From assembly GCA_024236495.1 (NCBI GenBank), contig JACKKJ010000001.1, forward strand, positions 744,001-808,000: a stretch of DNA of 64,000 nt, given 5' to 3'. Positions within the stretch are counted from its first letter, which is position 1; each line of letters opens with the position of its first letter. The translations under genes and the position numbers were made by a program. Below the pieces are notes generated by a model. It was not told where the DNA came from. It made no database searches and saw nothing but the letters and a program-made list of their open reading frames with translations. Shown piece after piece: positions 42,827 through 52,120 of this stretch. The stretch is from Paracoccaceae bacterium. GTDB taxonomy: Bacteria > Pseudomonadota > Alphaproteobacteria > Rhodobacterales > Rhodobacteraceae.

Positions 42827-42889
42827 CTCACGACTGAAATGACGCGGGCCGGCACGATGCCGGCCCTTTCATCGCAAGGTCAATCGAAA

Positions 42890-43945
42890 TCAGGCAACGG
42901 CCTTTTCCGCCTTGGCGCCCAGCGGGCCCATCTTCGACCAGAGCGCCCCAGCCTCCTTCGCGGTCAGCGTGCGCCGTGCGGTCGGGCCGTAAGACAGCCA
43001 GTCACCCGCGAATTCGGGGAAAGCGCGCTCCATTTCGATGCGTGCCTCGTCCGTGAGGCTCGCAATCGCATTGTCGCCAGGGAACAGGCTTTCGGTCGCA
43101 ACCCCGTTCGACATGACGATGTCATGCCGGTCAAGCATCAGGTGGAAGTATTCGACCGTTTCGGGCCTTGCGGGCGCGGAACCCGCGATCTTCAGGTGCT
43201 TGGCCGGAACCAGCACTTCGGCCTCGCCGAACAGCATCTCCGGTTCCCAGCCCTGCACCAGGACGCGGTGCTGGGGGGAAAGCCAAAGGTCCGCAACAGG
43301 AAGACCCGCGCCCATCACACCGGCGGGAATGCAGACCGGGCGCAAGTTCGGGCGGAAAAGAAGCTCCGCCTCCGACAGTTCGCGACGGGCCACGAAGCGC
43401 ACTGTCGCAATCGCCCCCGAGACCGTCAGAATTTCATCTCCCGCTTCGAGGCTCTCGACCGGCACCTCCCCCCGCGGCGTCGCGATAAGCGTGCCGCGCA
43501 GGAAGCAGACCGGGGTAGGGGGCGGAGTGGTGTCGACGTTGAGCAAGGTGACCGCGCCCTGACCGAAGTCGTCCATCCCCGCCTGATCCACGCTTCCGTC
43601 CAGCACGAAGAACAGCCGCTGGGTTTCACCTGAGGTGGGATAGTCATGGACGACGATGATCATGACCTCCTTGCCTTCGTAGGCATCGGGAATCTTCTGG
43701 TCTCCAGTTGGCAGCGTTCCGGTCAGATCGACCGTGAATTCGTAGTTCGTGCCACCGATCTGCACAACCGTATCCGGATCGGGCGATCCGCCGTTCTGCT
43801 CAAGGATCAGGTCCCCCGAACCACCGCCGATGGTCTGTTCCACAAAGGTGATCTCGGTCGTCGGTTGCTTCGTCTTCGGGTCGATATTGAGGTTGGCGTT
43901 GCCTGCATTCAACCCGTCGCCCCGTGCCCAGAAAGAAATCGGCAT
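42890..43945 (-). CDS. Hint (hedgehog/intein) domain-containing protein
   Basis: A 351-residue protein with two parts. Residues 1-140 are a beta-rich, acidic N-terminal region (GNANLNIDPKTKQPTTEITFVEQ) reminiscent of extracellular or calcium-binding modules. Residue 147 onward is a Hint domain: CFLRGTLIATPRGEVPVESLEAGDEIL (block A Cys147), the TVRFVARRE turn, and LWLSPQHRVLV with the conserved block-B-like His. These domains in Rhodobacterales are secreted by type I systems; no N-terminal signal is seen. Self-cleavage before Cys147 is possible but unproven. AGGAT precedes ATG 43945, and the upstream 43946-44141 gap is relatively AT-rich. Confidence 0.85.
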   Translation of the reverse strand: MPISFWARGDGLNAGNANLNIDPKTKQPTTEITFVEQTIGGGSGDLILEQNGGSPDPDTVVQIGGTNYEFTVDLTGTLPTGDQKIPDAYEGKEVMIIVVHDYPTSGETQRLFFVLDGSVDQAGMDDFGQGAVTLLNVDTTPPPTPVCFLRGTLIATPRGEVPVESLEAGDEILTVSGAIATVRFVARRELSEAELLFRPNLRPVCIPAGVMGAGLPVADLWLSPQHRVLVQGWEPEMLFGEAEVLVPAKHLKIAGSAPARPETVEYFHLMLDRHDIVMSNGVATESLFPGDNAIASLTDEARIEMERAFPEFAGDWLSYGPTARRTLTAKEAGALWSKMGPLGAKAEKAVA

Positions 43946-44141
43946 GATCCTATGCGTCCCTTGTTGCGTTGCCCGCTCGTGCGAAAAAAGCACGACATAT
44001 GGCTACCATTTTCAGCGGCAGCAACAAAGCAACTGGGCGGCAATTCAGGCAATTGTTGGACGTGGAAGGAGAATGTGAGTGAAAAAAATCACGTCACTCA
44101 ACCCTTGATTGCAAAGGGAAATTTCGGCTCCCGCTATGGGT

Positions 44142-47100
44142 TTACGCCACCAGCGCCTCGGCCCGTTTCAGGTCCACGCTGACCAGCTGGCTGACGCCCT
44201 GTTCCTGCATCGTGACGCCGAACAGCCTGTCCATCCGCGCCATGGTGACCGCGTGGTGGGTGATGATAAGGAACCGCGTATCGGTGCGCCGGGTCATCTC
44301 GTCCAGAAGATCGCAGAAGCGCGTGACGTTGGCATCGTCAAGCGGCGCGTCCACCTCGTCCAGAACGCAGATCGGCGCGGGGTTGGCCAGGAAGACCGCG
44401 AAGATCAGCGCCAGCGCCGTCAAGGTCTGTTCCCCCCCGGACAGAAGCGACAGCGTGGCCAGCTTCTTGCCCGGCGGCTGGCACATGATCTCTAGCCCCG
44501 CCTCAAGCGGGTCGTCGCTTTCGACGAGAACGAGGTTCGCCTCGCCGCCACCAAAAAGATGGGTAAAGAGGGTTCGGAAATTGGCGTTGACCTGTTCGAA
44601 CGCGGTCAGCAGGCGTTCGCGCCCCTCGCGGTTCAGCCCCGCGATGCCCGAACGCAGCTTCTTGATCGCCTCTTCCAGATCGGCCTTTTCCTTGACCAGA
44701 GTGTCGTATTCGGTCTGGACCTCGCGCGCGTCCTCTTCGGCGCGCAGGTTCACCGCGCCCAGGGCGTCACGCTGGCGGCGCAGACGGTGCACGTCGTTGT
44801 CGAGCGCCTCGGCCGAGGGCATCGCATCGGGGTCGGCATCCAGGCCTTGCAGCAAGGTCGCGGGCGTGCTTTCGGTTTCTTCCCGGATCCGGTCGGAGGC
44901 GACCGTCACCGCCTCGCGCGCGGCATCGGCCCGCGCCTCTGCCCGCGCGCGCGCCTCGCGTGCCTCGGATGCGGCGCGCTCCGCTTCTCGTTCCTTGTCG
45001 GCCACGACCCGCATGAGGCTTTCGCCCTCGGCCAGACGGTCGGCGGCGGCGGCGCGGCGGACCTCGGCGGCCTCGATCGCCTCGTTCAGGTCTTCGCGCC
45101 GCGCGGCGATGTCTTCCGGTGCGGCCTGCGCCTCGGCAAGCTCCTCCTCACTGGCCGCCTTGCGCTCGGCCAGTTCCGCGCTGCGCTTTTCGGCGGTGTC
45201 CAGGCGGTGACGCCAGCCGGACAGTTCCTTGGTAATCTCCTGCCGGCGGCGCAGCCGCGCCTCGCCCTCGCGGCGGATCTCGTCGTGCTGGGCTCGGCGC
45301 GCCAGCATGGTGACGCGCGCTGCCTCGACCGTCAGCTTCACGTCCTCGACCTCGGCGCGCGCCGCGTCCAGGTCCGGCAGCGCGGCAACGGCGGCCTCGG
45401 CCTCCTTCAGCCGGGTTCGGGCCCCCAGGGCCTCCTCCTCGTGTCGCGAGACGGCCAGACGCGCGCTTTCCAGCTTGCCGCCCGCGATGGACCGTTCGGC
45501 CTCGGCCCGCGACAGCGCGCGCGACGCCTCGGCCATGCGCCGGTCCGCCTCGCGCCGGGCCTCGCGCGCCGCCCGGTCGGCCTCGGTCGCCGCCGCAAGC
45601 TGGCGGGTCAGAAGTTCGTGCGCCTGCCGCGCGCCCTCGGCCCGCGCGCTGACCTCCTCAAGGTCGCGCTTCAGTTCGACCAGGCGGTTCAACTGCTGCA
45701 GCCGCAGGGCCGAGGCCTGGGGCGCATCCTCCGCTGCGGCGCGGAACCCGTCCCATCGCCATAGGTCGCCCTCGACCGAAACCAGCCGCTGACCGGGACG
45801 CAAAAGCGGCTGCAACCGCGCGCCGTCGCGCCGGTCCACCAGCCCGATCTGACCGATGCGCCGGCGCAGCACTTCGGGCACGGCAACCACGTCGCCCAGG
45901 CTGCGGGCGCCGTCCGGCAGGCCCTGCGCGGCGTCGTAATCGGGAAGCGGCGCCCAGCCCGACCCGGCGTCACCCGGCACCTCTGGCGCGCGCAGATCAT
46001 CGGCCAGCGCCGCCCCCAGCGCCTTTTCGAACCCCTTGTCGACCCGCACACGATCCAGAAGCTGCTTGCCCGTCGCCGCCTCGCGCTCGACAAGCTTCGC
46101 CAGCGCCGCCACCTCGGCGCGAAGCGCGCCGGCCTCTCCGTCGGCCTCCGACCGCGCCGCGCGGGCCTCGGCCTCGCGCGCCTGCGCCTCGGTGCGCGCG
46201 TCGTCGGCCTCGACCAGACGTTCCTCCGCCTCTTCGGCCGCGCCGGTCGCCTCCTCCTGCGCCGCGTTCGCCGCCGCGTAATCCTCGCGCGACCGGTCAA
46301 GCGCGGTCTGCGCCTCGGCCGCGCCGGCGCGCGCGCGCGCGGCTTCCGCATCGTTCTTGTCCAGAGTCGAGCGGCTGTCGGCCAGAAGCCGGTGTGCCGA
46401 CTGGTGCCGCGCCGCAAGCCGCGCCACGTCCTCGTTCAGTTCCGAAAGGGCGGCCTCGCGTTCCGACAGGACCGCCGCCGCCGCCTGCGCGGCCTCCATC
46501 GCGTCGGCAAGCCGCGCGTCGTGCCCCTCGGAGGCCTTGGCGATCTGGTCCTGCTCCCAGTCCAGCCGCGATATCATTTCGCCCGCGTCGCGGTTAAGCC
46601 CGGCCTCGCGCTCGATGTCGCGGGCCATCTGACCGATCCGCGCGGCCAGCGCGTCGATCGTCTGGCGCGCACGGGCTTCCTCGTCGCTCAGCGCGTCACG
46701 CTGCACCGCCAGCCGCTGCAGGATGGCGCTGGCGATCGCCTCTTCCTCGCGCAGGGGGGGAAGCAGGCTTTCGGCCTCCGCCCGGCCCTTTGCCGCCGCC
46801 AGGGCCGCCGCCTCGGCCGCGCCCGCAGCCTTGGTACGCTCGGTCAGTTCGGCCTCGGCACGGGCGCGGGCCTCGTCCGCCTCCCGCCAGCGGCGGTAAA
46901 GCAACATGCCCTCGGCGCGCCGCAGCTCCGCCCCGATCTCGCGGTAGCGCGCGGCCTGTCGCGCCTGGCGCGCAAGCTGGGACAGCTGCTGGGCCAGCTG
47001 TTCGACCACATCGTCAACCCGAGCCAGGTTCTGTTCGGCCCCGTTGAGCTTCAGCTCCGCCTCGTGACGGCGCTGGTAAAGGCCCGAGATCCCGGCCGCT

Positions 47101-47597
47101 TCCTCAAGGATCCGGCGGCGGTTGCGCGGGCGGGCATTGATCAGTTCCGCGATCTGCCCCTGCCGCACCAGCGCCGGCGAATGCGACCCGGTCGAGGCGT
47201 CGGCAAACAGCATCTGGATATCGCGGGCGCGGACGTCCTTGGTATTGGCCTTGTAGGCCGATCCGGCATCGCGGGTAATCCGCCGGGTGATTTCCAGAAG
47301 ATCCTGATCGTTGAAACCCGAAGGCGCCAGCCGTTCGGCATTGTCGATGGTCAGCGATACTTCCGCGAAGTTGCGTGCAGGCCGGGTCGCCGCGCCCGCG
47401 AAGATCACGTCCTCCATCCCGTCGCCACGCATTGCCGTGGGGCGATTTTCGCCCATCACCCAGCGCAGCGCCTCAAGCAGGTTGGACTTGCCGCAACCGT
47501 TGGGCCCCACGACGCCGGTCAGGCCCTCGTGGATGACAAGGTCCGTGGGGTCCACGAAGCTCTTGAAGCCGTTCAGTCTGAGGCGGGTGAAGCGCAA
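44142..47597 (-). CDS. smc: Chromosome segregation protein SMC
   Basis: A 1151-residue condensin-type ATPase that organises the chromosome with ScpA/ScpB. It opens RFTRLRLNGFKSFVDPTDLVI and has Walker A GPNGCGKSN (31-39). Two long coiled coils (about 160-490 and 650-1000) flank a hinge around 500-640. The C-terminal head shows the signature LSLLSGGEQTLTALALIF and Walker B ICVLDEVDAPLDDANV. I chose a TTG at 47597 because homologues start at that point, with AAGGGG nine bases upstream; the open frame extends to 47633. scpA and scpB are not in the window. Confidence 0.95.
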   Translation of the reverse strand: MRFTRLRLNGFKSFVDPTDLVIHEGLTGVVGPNGCGKSNLLEALRWVMGENRPTAMRGDGMEDVIFAGAATRPARNFAEVSLTIDNAERLAPSGFNDQDLLEITRRITRDAGSAYKANTKDVRARDIQMLFADASTGSHSPALVRQGQIAELINARPRNRRRILEEAAGISGLYQRRHEAELKLNGAEQNLARVDDVVEQLAQQLSQLARQARQAARYREIGAELRRAEGMLLYRRWREADEARARAEAELTERTKAAGAAEAAALAAAKGRAEAESLLPPLREEEAIASAILQRLAVQRDALSDEEARARQTIDALAARIGQMARDIEREAGLNRDAGEMISRLDWEQDQIAKASEGHDARLADAMEAAQAAAAVLSEREAALSELNEDVARLAARHQSAHRLLADSRSTLDKNDAEAARARAGAAEAQTALDRSREDYAAANAAQEEATGAAEEAEERLVEADDARTEAQAREAEARAARSEADGEAGALRAEVAALAKLVEREAATGKQLLDRVRVDKGFEKALGAALADDLRAPEVPGDAGSGWAPLPDYDAAQGLPDGARSLGDVVAVPEVLRRRIGQIGLVDRRDGARLQPLLRPGQRLVSVEGDLWRWDGFRAAAEDAPQASALRLQQLNRLVELKRDLEEVSARAEGARQAHELLTRQLAAATEADRAAREARREADRRMAEASRALSRAEAERSIAGGKLESARLAVSRHEEEALGARTRLKEAEAAVAALPDLDAARAEVEDVKLTVEAARVTMLARRAQHDEIRREGEARLRRRQEITKELSGWRHRLDTAEKRSAELAERKAASEEELAEAQAAPEDIAARREDLNEAIEAAEVRRAAAADRLAEGESLMRVVADKEREAERAASEAREARARAEARADAAREAVTVASDRIREETESTPATLLQGLDADPDAMPSAEALDNDVHRLRRQRDALGAVNLRAEEDAREVQTEYDTLVKEKADLEEAIKKLRSGIAGLNREGRERLLTAFEQVNANFRTLFTHLFGGGEANLVLVESDDPLEAGLEIMCQPPGKKLATLSLLSGGEQTLTALALIFAVFLANPAPICVLDEVDAPLDDANVTRFCDLLDEMTRRTDTRFLIITHHAVTMARMDRLFGVTMQEQGVSQLVSVDLKRAEALVA

Positions 47598-47806
47598 TCG
47601 GGCGCCCCTTCTTGTGATTCCCGGGGTCTGCAATCCTTGGGCGGCAGGTCATGCGAGTCAATCCGCAGCTACCCGATGTCGGCGTCCACGGACGGGTTTT
47701 CCACAAGATATGGCCATATTCAGCCGATGCCGGCACGCAATCCACACCATCTTGACCCCGTGATCGCCCCGGCGCCTAATCGCCACCCTGACAGATGGGG
47801 GTGATC

Positions 47807-48670
47807 ATGAACGGCGGATCGGGTCGGTGTCTTTGCGCTGCGGTGCGCTTCGCGTTCGAGGGCGCGCCGAACTGGCAGGGGCATTGCCATTGCGAAAGCT
47901 GCCGGCGCGCGACGGCATCGCCCTTCACCAGCTTTCTCGGCGTCGGCCACGCGGGGTTTCGCTGGCTTGGGGCGGCACCCGCGCGCCGCGAAAGCTCGCC
48001 CGGCGTGTGGCGGTTCTACTGTGGGGCCTGCGGCACGCCGATGGCCTATCAAAGCCCCGTCCGCACGCAGGAAATAGACCTTTACGCGGCGACCCTCGAC
48101 GATCCGGCCGCTTTCCGCCCCGCCTTTCACGCGCACTGGAACGAACGGCTGCCCTGGGTCGAGCTTGCCGACGGCCTGCCCAGACATCGCACGCCCCGCC
48201 GCCTTTCACCCGACGAGGATGCGGGCGCGGTGCTGGCGCTGATCCGGCGCAGCTTTGCCTTCATGGATGCGCGGATCGATCCGCCGTCGTCGATGCACCG
48301 CCTGACGACCGAGGCGATCGCCCGGCAGGCGCGGGACGGCGAGGTCTGGGTGATCGAGGAAACGGGCGCGCCGGTGGCCTGCGTCTTTCTCACGCCGAAA
48401 CCCGGGCGGCTTTACATCGGCAAGCTTGCCGTGGACGAGGCGTTTCGTCGCCAGGGGTTGTCTCGGCAGCTCGTGGCCCTGGCCGAGGACCGGGCGCGGG
48501 CCTTGGGGCTGGGCCTGCTGGAGCTGGAGGTGCGGATCGAACTGACAGAAAACCACCGCATGTTCGAGGGGATGGGTTTTGCCAGATCGGCGGAAACCTC
48601 GCACGAAGGGTATGACCGGATCACCGGCATTACCTTTACCCGGCCGGTGGCGCGGCCAGGGGCGGGCTAA
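47807..48670 (+). CDS. GFA-domain and GNAT acetyltransferase fusion protein
   Basis: A 287-residue two-domain protein. Residues 1-125 are a GFA-type zinc domain with cysteines RCLC (8, 10), HCHCESC (27, 29, 32) and YCGAC (72, 75). Residues about 130-287 are a GNAT acetyltransferase (RLYIGKLAVDEAFRRQGLSRQLVALAEDRARALGLGLLELEVRIELTENHRMFEGMGF). The junction (LPRHRTPRRLSPDEDAGAV) is continuous with no frameshift. GGGGGTG just before ATG 47807 is the better start than ATG 47795. The combined role is unknown. The stop shares CTAA with the convergent flavoprotein gene. Confidence 0.88.
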   Translation: MNGGSGRCLCAAVRFAFEGAPNWQGHCHCESCRRATASPFTSFLGVGHAGFRWLGAAPARRESSPGVWRFYCGACGTPMAYQSPVRTQEIDLYAATLDDPAAFRPAFHAHWNERLPWVELADGLPRHRTPRRLSPDEDAGAVLALIRRSFAFMDARIDPPSSMHRLTTEAIARQARDGEVWVIEETGAPVACVFLTPKPGRLYIGKLAVDEAFRRQGLSRQLVALAEDRARALGLGLLELEVRIELTENHRMFEGMGFARSAETSHEGYDRITGITFTRPVARPGAG

Positions 48671-49710
48671 AGACTGTCCTCGACCCGGAAGCCGTCCGGG
48701 ATACCGTCCTGACCTTCCAGGATCAGCGCCGCCATCACCTCGGCCACCTTCGGCGCCATGCCAAAGCCGATCTTGAAGCCGCCGTTGGCAACGTAGTGCC
48801 CCGGCCGGCCCGGCCAGGGGCCAAGCATCGGCGCGCGGGTTCTGGCGCGCGGCCGCACACCCGCCCAGCGTTCGATGACGCGCGCATGGCGCAGGACCGG
48901 CACCGCCGCCTCCGCCCGGGCGATCACGGCCTCCAGCGCATCGTCGGTGCCGGCGGGGTCGTCATAGGCCCGTTCCGTCGTCGATCCGATCCCGACAGTT
49001 CCGTCCGCATGCGGAACGACATGGACCCCGTCCGCGAAAATCTGCGGCAGATCGCGCACATCCAGCGCCAGAAGCGCGGACTGTCCCTTGACCCCGGCGC
49101 CCACTGGGGCGGCAAGGTCGGCGGCGAGCGCCGCAAGGCCCGCGTGCCCCGCCGCCCAGACGACCGCGCCTTTGGGTTCCGCCATGCCGGTGACGATGTC
49201 GACCCCGCGACAGCGCAGCGCCTGGGCCAGGCTTTCCACCGCGCGTCGCGGACCAAGCCGCGCGCTCAGGCTGTCGTGGACCAGATAGCCCGTGGCGCTG
49301 AGCGGCGCCCAATCGGGATGGGCGGCAGCCGGCACGACCCGCCATTCGGCCTCGCCCCGCCAAAGCTCCGCCGCCGTCGTTTCGCGCGCGCGGGCCAGCG
49401 CCAGCGCCGCGTCATCGGCAATGGGCTGCAGCCGCCCGGTCCGCCCGTAGCCGGAGGCGAGACCCGAAGCGGCCTCCACCCCGGCCCAGAAGCGTCCGGC
49501 CATCATCAGGCTTTCCAACTGGAACTGCTTCTTGGCGTTCCAGTTCTCGGGCGTATGGGGGGAGAGAGCGCCCACGGTGCCCCCGCTTGATCCCGCGCCG
49601 GGGCGGTAGGGGTCGATCACCCGGACGGCGGCGCCGCGCGCCCGGCAGGCCCAGGCCACCGAAAGCCCGAAGATGCCCGCACCCATCACCGTCACATCGA
49701 CCATTGCCAT
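48667..49710 (-). CDS. FAD-dependent oxidoreductase, DAO family (possible MnmC(o)-type or glycine oxidase)
   Basis: A 347-residue flavoenzyme with VTVMGAGIFGLSVAWACRARGAAVRVIDP at the FAD site, GSSGGTVGALSPHTPENWNAKKQFQLESL, and a C-terminal WAGVRPRARTRAPMLGPWPGRPGHYVANGGFKIGFGMAPKVAEVMA. It is compact, as in ThiO or the oxidase half of MnmC. The divergent gene encodes MnmD, the methyltransferase half of MnmC, with 44 bases between starts. A split MnmC system is therefore plausible. Thiamine-related genes are absent nearby. ATG 49710 is followed by a second ATG two codons later. Confidence 0.8.
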   Translation of the reverse strand: MAMVDVTVMGAGIFGLSVAWACRARGAAVRVIDPYRPGAGSSGGTVGALSPHTPENWNAKKQFQLESLMMAGRFWAGVEAASGLASGYGRTGRLQPIADDAALALARARETTAAELWRGEAEWRVVPAAAHPDWAPLSATGYLVHDSLSARLGPRRAVESLAQALRCRGVDIVTGMAEPKGAVVWAAGHAGLAALAADLAAPVGAGVKGQSALLALDVRDLPQIFADGVHVVPHADGTVGIGSTTERAYDDPAGTDDALEAVIARAEAAVPVLRHARVIERWAGVRPRARTRAPMLGPWPGRPGHYVANGGFKIGFGMAPKVAEVMAALILEGQDGIPDGFRVEDSL

Positions 49711-49754
49711 CGCCGCCGCCCTTCGCCTATCTCGGCGCGTCAGGGTTAGTGCAG

Positions 49755-50441
49755 ATGCCGCCGAAGAACCAGAGCGAACGGGTGGACTGGAAGGATGGCG
49801 GCACGCCGGTGTCGTCCTTGTTCGACGACCCCTATTTCTCCCTCGCCGACGGGCTGGCGGAGACGCGGCATGTCTTCCTGGCCGGAAACGGCCTGCCCGC
49901 AAGATTCTCGGACGGGTTCCAGATCGCAGAAACGGGCTTTGGCACCGGGCTGAACCTTCTGGCCACGCTGATCGCCTGGGAAGACGCGGACCTTCCCGGA
50001 ACGCTGCGCTACACCAGCTTCGAGGCTTATCCGATGCCCGCGGACGACATGGCCCGCGCCCTTGCCGCCTTCCCCGAGGCGGCGGCACGCGCCCGGCCCC
50101 TGCTTTCGGCCTGGGGCGCCGGGCAACGCCGGTTCGCGCTTGGCCCGGTGATGGTCGAGATCGTCGAGGGCGACGCCCGCGAAACACTGCCGCGCTGGCC
50201 GGGGCAGGCCGACGCATGGTTCCTGGACGGATTTTCCCCCGCCAAGAACCCCGAGCTTTGGGATGACCGGCTGATGGCGGCGGTCGGCGCCCATACCGCG
50301 CCCGGGGGCAGCTTCGCGACCTATACCGCCGCGGGCTTCGTGCGCAGGGCCTTGCAGTCGGCGGGCTTTCAGGTAGAGCGCGTCAAGGGCTACGGCCACA
50401 AACGCCACATGAGCCGGGGCACGCTGTGCGACACGCCATGA
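49755..50441 (+). CDS. mnmD: tRNA (5-methylaminomethyl-2-thiouridine34) methyltransferase MnmD-type
   Basis: A 228-residue stand-alone SAM methyltransferase equal to the N-terminal half of E. coli MnmC, completing mnm5s2U at wobble U34. The sequence shows FDDPYFSLADGLAETRHVFLAGNGLPARF, the SAM motif IAETGFGTGLNLLATLIAW, and DAWFLDGFSPAKNPELWDDRLM, which is the signature of the family. The C-terminus FATYTAAGFVRRALQSAGFQVERVKGYGHKRHMSRG is also typical. I prefer ATG 49755 with AGGG nine bases upstream; a GTG two codons earlier is possible. The stop overlaps the EamA transporter start (ATGA). Confidence 0.9.
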   Translation: MPPKNQSERVDWKDGGTPVSSLFDDPYFSLADGLAETRHVFLAGNGLPARFSDGFQIAETGFGTGLNLLATLIAWEDADLPGTLRYTSFEAYPMPADDMARALAAFPEAAARARPLLSAWGAGQRRFALGPVMVEIVEGDARETLPRWPGQADAWFLDGFSPAKNPELWDDRLMAAVGAHTAPGGSFATYTAAGFVRRALQSAGFQVERVKGYGHKRHMSRGTLCDTP

Positions 50442-51325
50442 CATCGTCCAACCTGCGCGCCGGCATCCTTCTGATGACCGGGGCGGCGCTCGTCTTTTCG
50501 GCACAGGACGCGATGTCGCGTCACCTGGCGGGCACCTACAACGTCTTCATGGTGGTGATGATCCGGTACTGGTTCTTCGCCGCCTTCGTCCTTTGGATCG
50601 CGCAGCGGCAGCCGGGCGGACTGCGCGCCGCGGTGCGTTCGGGCTATCCGCTTGTCCAGATCTTCCGCGGCGTCCTTCTGGTCGCGGAAATCTGCGTGAT
50701 GGTCGCGGCCTTCGTCGCCCTCGGGCTTGTCGAAAGCCACGCCATCTTCGCGGCCTATCCGCTTCTGGTGGCGGCCTTGTCCGGCCCGGTTCTGGGCGAA
50801 AAGGTGGGCTGGCGGCGCTGGGCGGCCATCGGCATCGGCTTTGTCGGCGTTCTGGTCATCCTCGAACCCGGTGTCACGGTCTTTTCCCCATTGGCGCTGA
50901 TCCCGGTGGCGTCAGCCTTCATGTTCGCGCTTTACGGCCTTCTGACCCGCTTCGTCGCCCGGCGCGACAGCGCGGCGGTCAGCTTCTTCTGGACCGGCGT
51001 CAGCGGGGCGGTGGTGATGACCGCCGTCGGGATCTGGTTCTGGGAACCGATGTCGGCGGGCGACTGGGGATGGATGAGCCTTCTGTGCGTGTCGGGCGCG
51101 ACGGCGCACTACCTGCTGATCCGCGCCTACGAGGCAGCGGAGGCGAGCGCGATCCAGCCCTTCGCCTATCTGCAACTTCCCTTCGCCTCGGTGCTGGGCA
51201 TCCTCATCTTCGGCGAAACGCTCAGGACCAACGTGCTGATCGGCGCGGGGATCGTCGTGTGTGCCGGTCTCTTCACGCTCTGGCGCGCGCGGCTCCGGGC
51301 CAGCGAATCTGCCGCGCGATCCTGA
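50438..51325 (+). CDS. EamA/DMT-superfamily transporter
   Basis: A 295-residue inner-membrane protein with about ten hydrophobic helices in two EamA repeats. The first begins AGILLMTGAALVFSAQDAMSRHLAG; the second begins FSPLALIPVASAFMFALYGLLTRFVARR. The chain ends IQPFAYLQLPFASVLGILIFGETLRTNVLIGAGIVV, the classic end of the second repeat. This family exports metabolites such as amino acids or nucleotides; substrate unknown. ATG 50438 overlaps the mnmD stop, suggesting co-translation. Confidence 0.9.
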   Translation: MTSSNLRAGILLMTGAALVFSAQDAMSRHLAGTYNVFMVVMIRYWFFAAFVLWIAQRQPGGLRAAVRSGYPLVQIFRGVLLVAEICVMVAAFVALGLVESHAIFAAYPLLVAALSGPVLGEKVGWRRWAAIGIGFVGVLVILEPGVTVFSPLALIPVASAFMFALYGLLTRFVARRDSAAVSFFWTGVSGAVVMTAVGIWFWEPMSAGDWGWMSLLCVSGATAHYLLIRAYEAAEASAIQPFAYLQLPFASVLGILIFGETLRTNVLIGAGIVVCAGLFTLWRARLRASESAARS

Positions 51326-51584
51326 CTTGCCCGCCCCCGCTGACTTGCCCGCTCCTGGCCCGCGCGGGCACAACGTCCGTCTGCCTCGGCAGGACGACCT
51401 GTGCCCAGGCAGGCTTTCACCTCCCGGCCCCTCAGATCCCGCTTGAAACGAATCTGCCTTCCTGCGCTATTTCAGTCGCAGGAAACATTGAACGCAGACC
51501 CGCGCCACGCCCGCCATTTCCGATCGTCGGCGTGTCGCTGCAGAGATACCGGGAACCGCCAGACCAATTTCAGGGAGTTGCGGC

Positions 51585-51992
51585 ATGGCACTGGTCTTCA
51601 GCTACAAGAAGTTGCTTGGCGGAGGCGCCATTCAAAGCGTCCGCAGACAAAGAAAGAAGGCGGAGGCCGCCCTTCTGAAGGCCGGTGTCCCGCAAAACAC
51701 CGTGGACGCTTTCCTTGACGATGTCGAAAGCAACAAGCAGCTCAAGACGCTTCTGGGAACGCTTGACCAGGCGGTATTCAAGTCGAAGGGCAACGCGCTT
51801 GGCGTCGACGTCCTGAAGGACGCCGTGGAGTCGGGAAACAAGCTTCTGACCGTGGTCTTCGCGCAACTGGTCGCGAAGCAGGTCATGGTCAAGTACAAGG
51901 ACGTCTTCCTGGAAGTGCACGAGAAAAAGCCCAAGATCCAGCTTTGGTTCCATGCCAAGCGGGGCAAGACCGTCATCGTGACGGAGATATAG
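51585..51992 (+). CDS. Hypothetical protein
   Basis: A 135-residue protein that I do not recognise. It is lysine-rich, soluble and mostly helical in appearance (KKAEAALLKAGVPQNTVDAFLDDVESNKQLKTLL), ending in a beta-like VFLEVHEKKPKIQLWFHAKRGKTVIVTEI. AGGGAG lies eight bases before ATG 51585, so it is probably expressed. No membrane segment or signal is seen. The 259-base gap upstream contains a tandem CTGACTTGCCCGC pair and nothing else definite. Confidence 0.55.
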   Translation: MALVFSYKKLLGGGAIQSVRRQRKKAEAALLKAGVPQNTVDAFLDDVESNKQLKTLLGTLDQAVFKSKGNALGVDVLKDAVESGNKLLTVVFAQLVAKQVMVKYKDVFLEVHEKKPKIQLWFHAKRGKTVIVTEI

Positions 51993-52120
51993 TCCAAAGG
52001 CTTGCGGGCAACTCCGAACCCCGGCCGCCCGCAGATGGCCGGAAGCCGTTGCCGAATCCATCGATCCTTCGCCCCTGCACCCGGCCTCGACCACTGCGGC
52101 CGAAGCGCGGTCCGCTTGCC

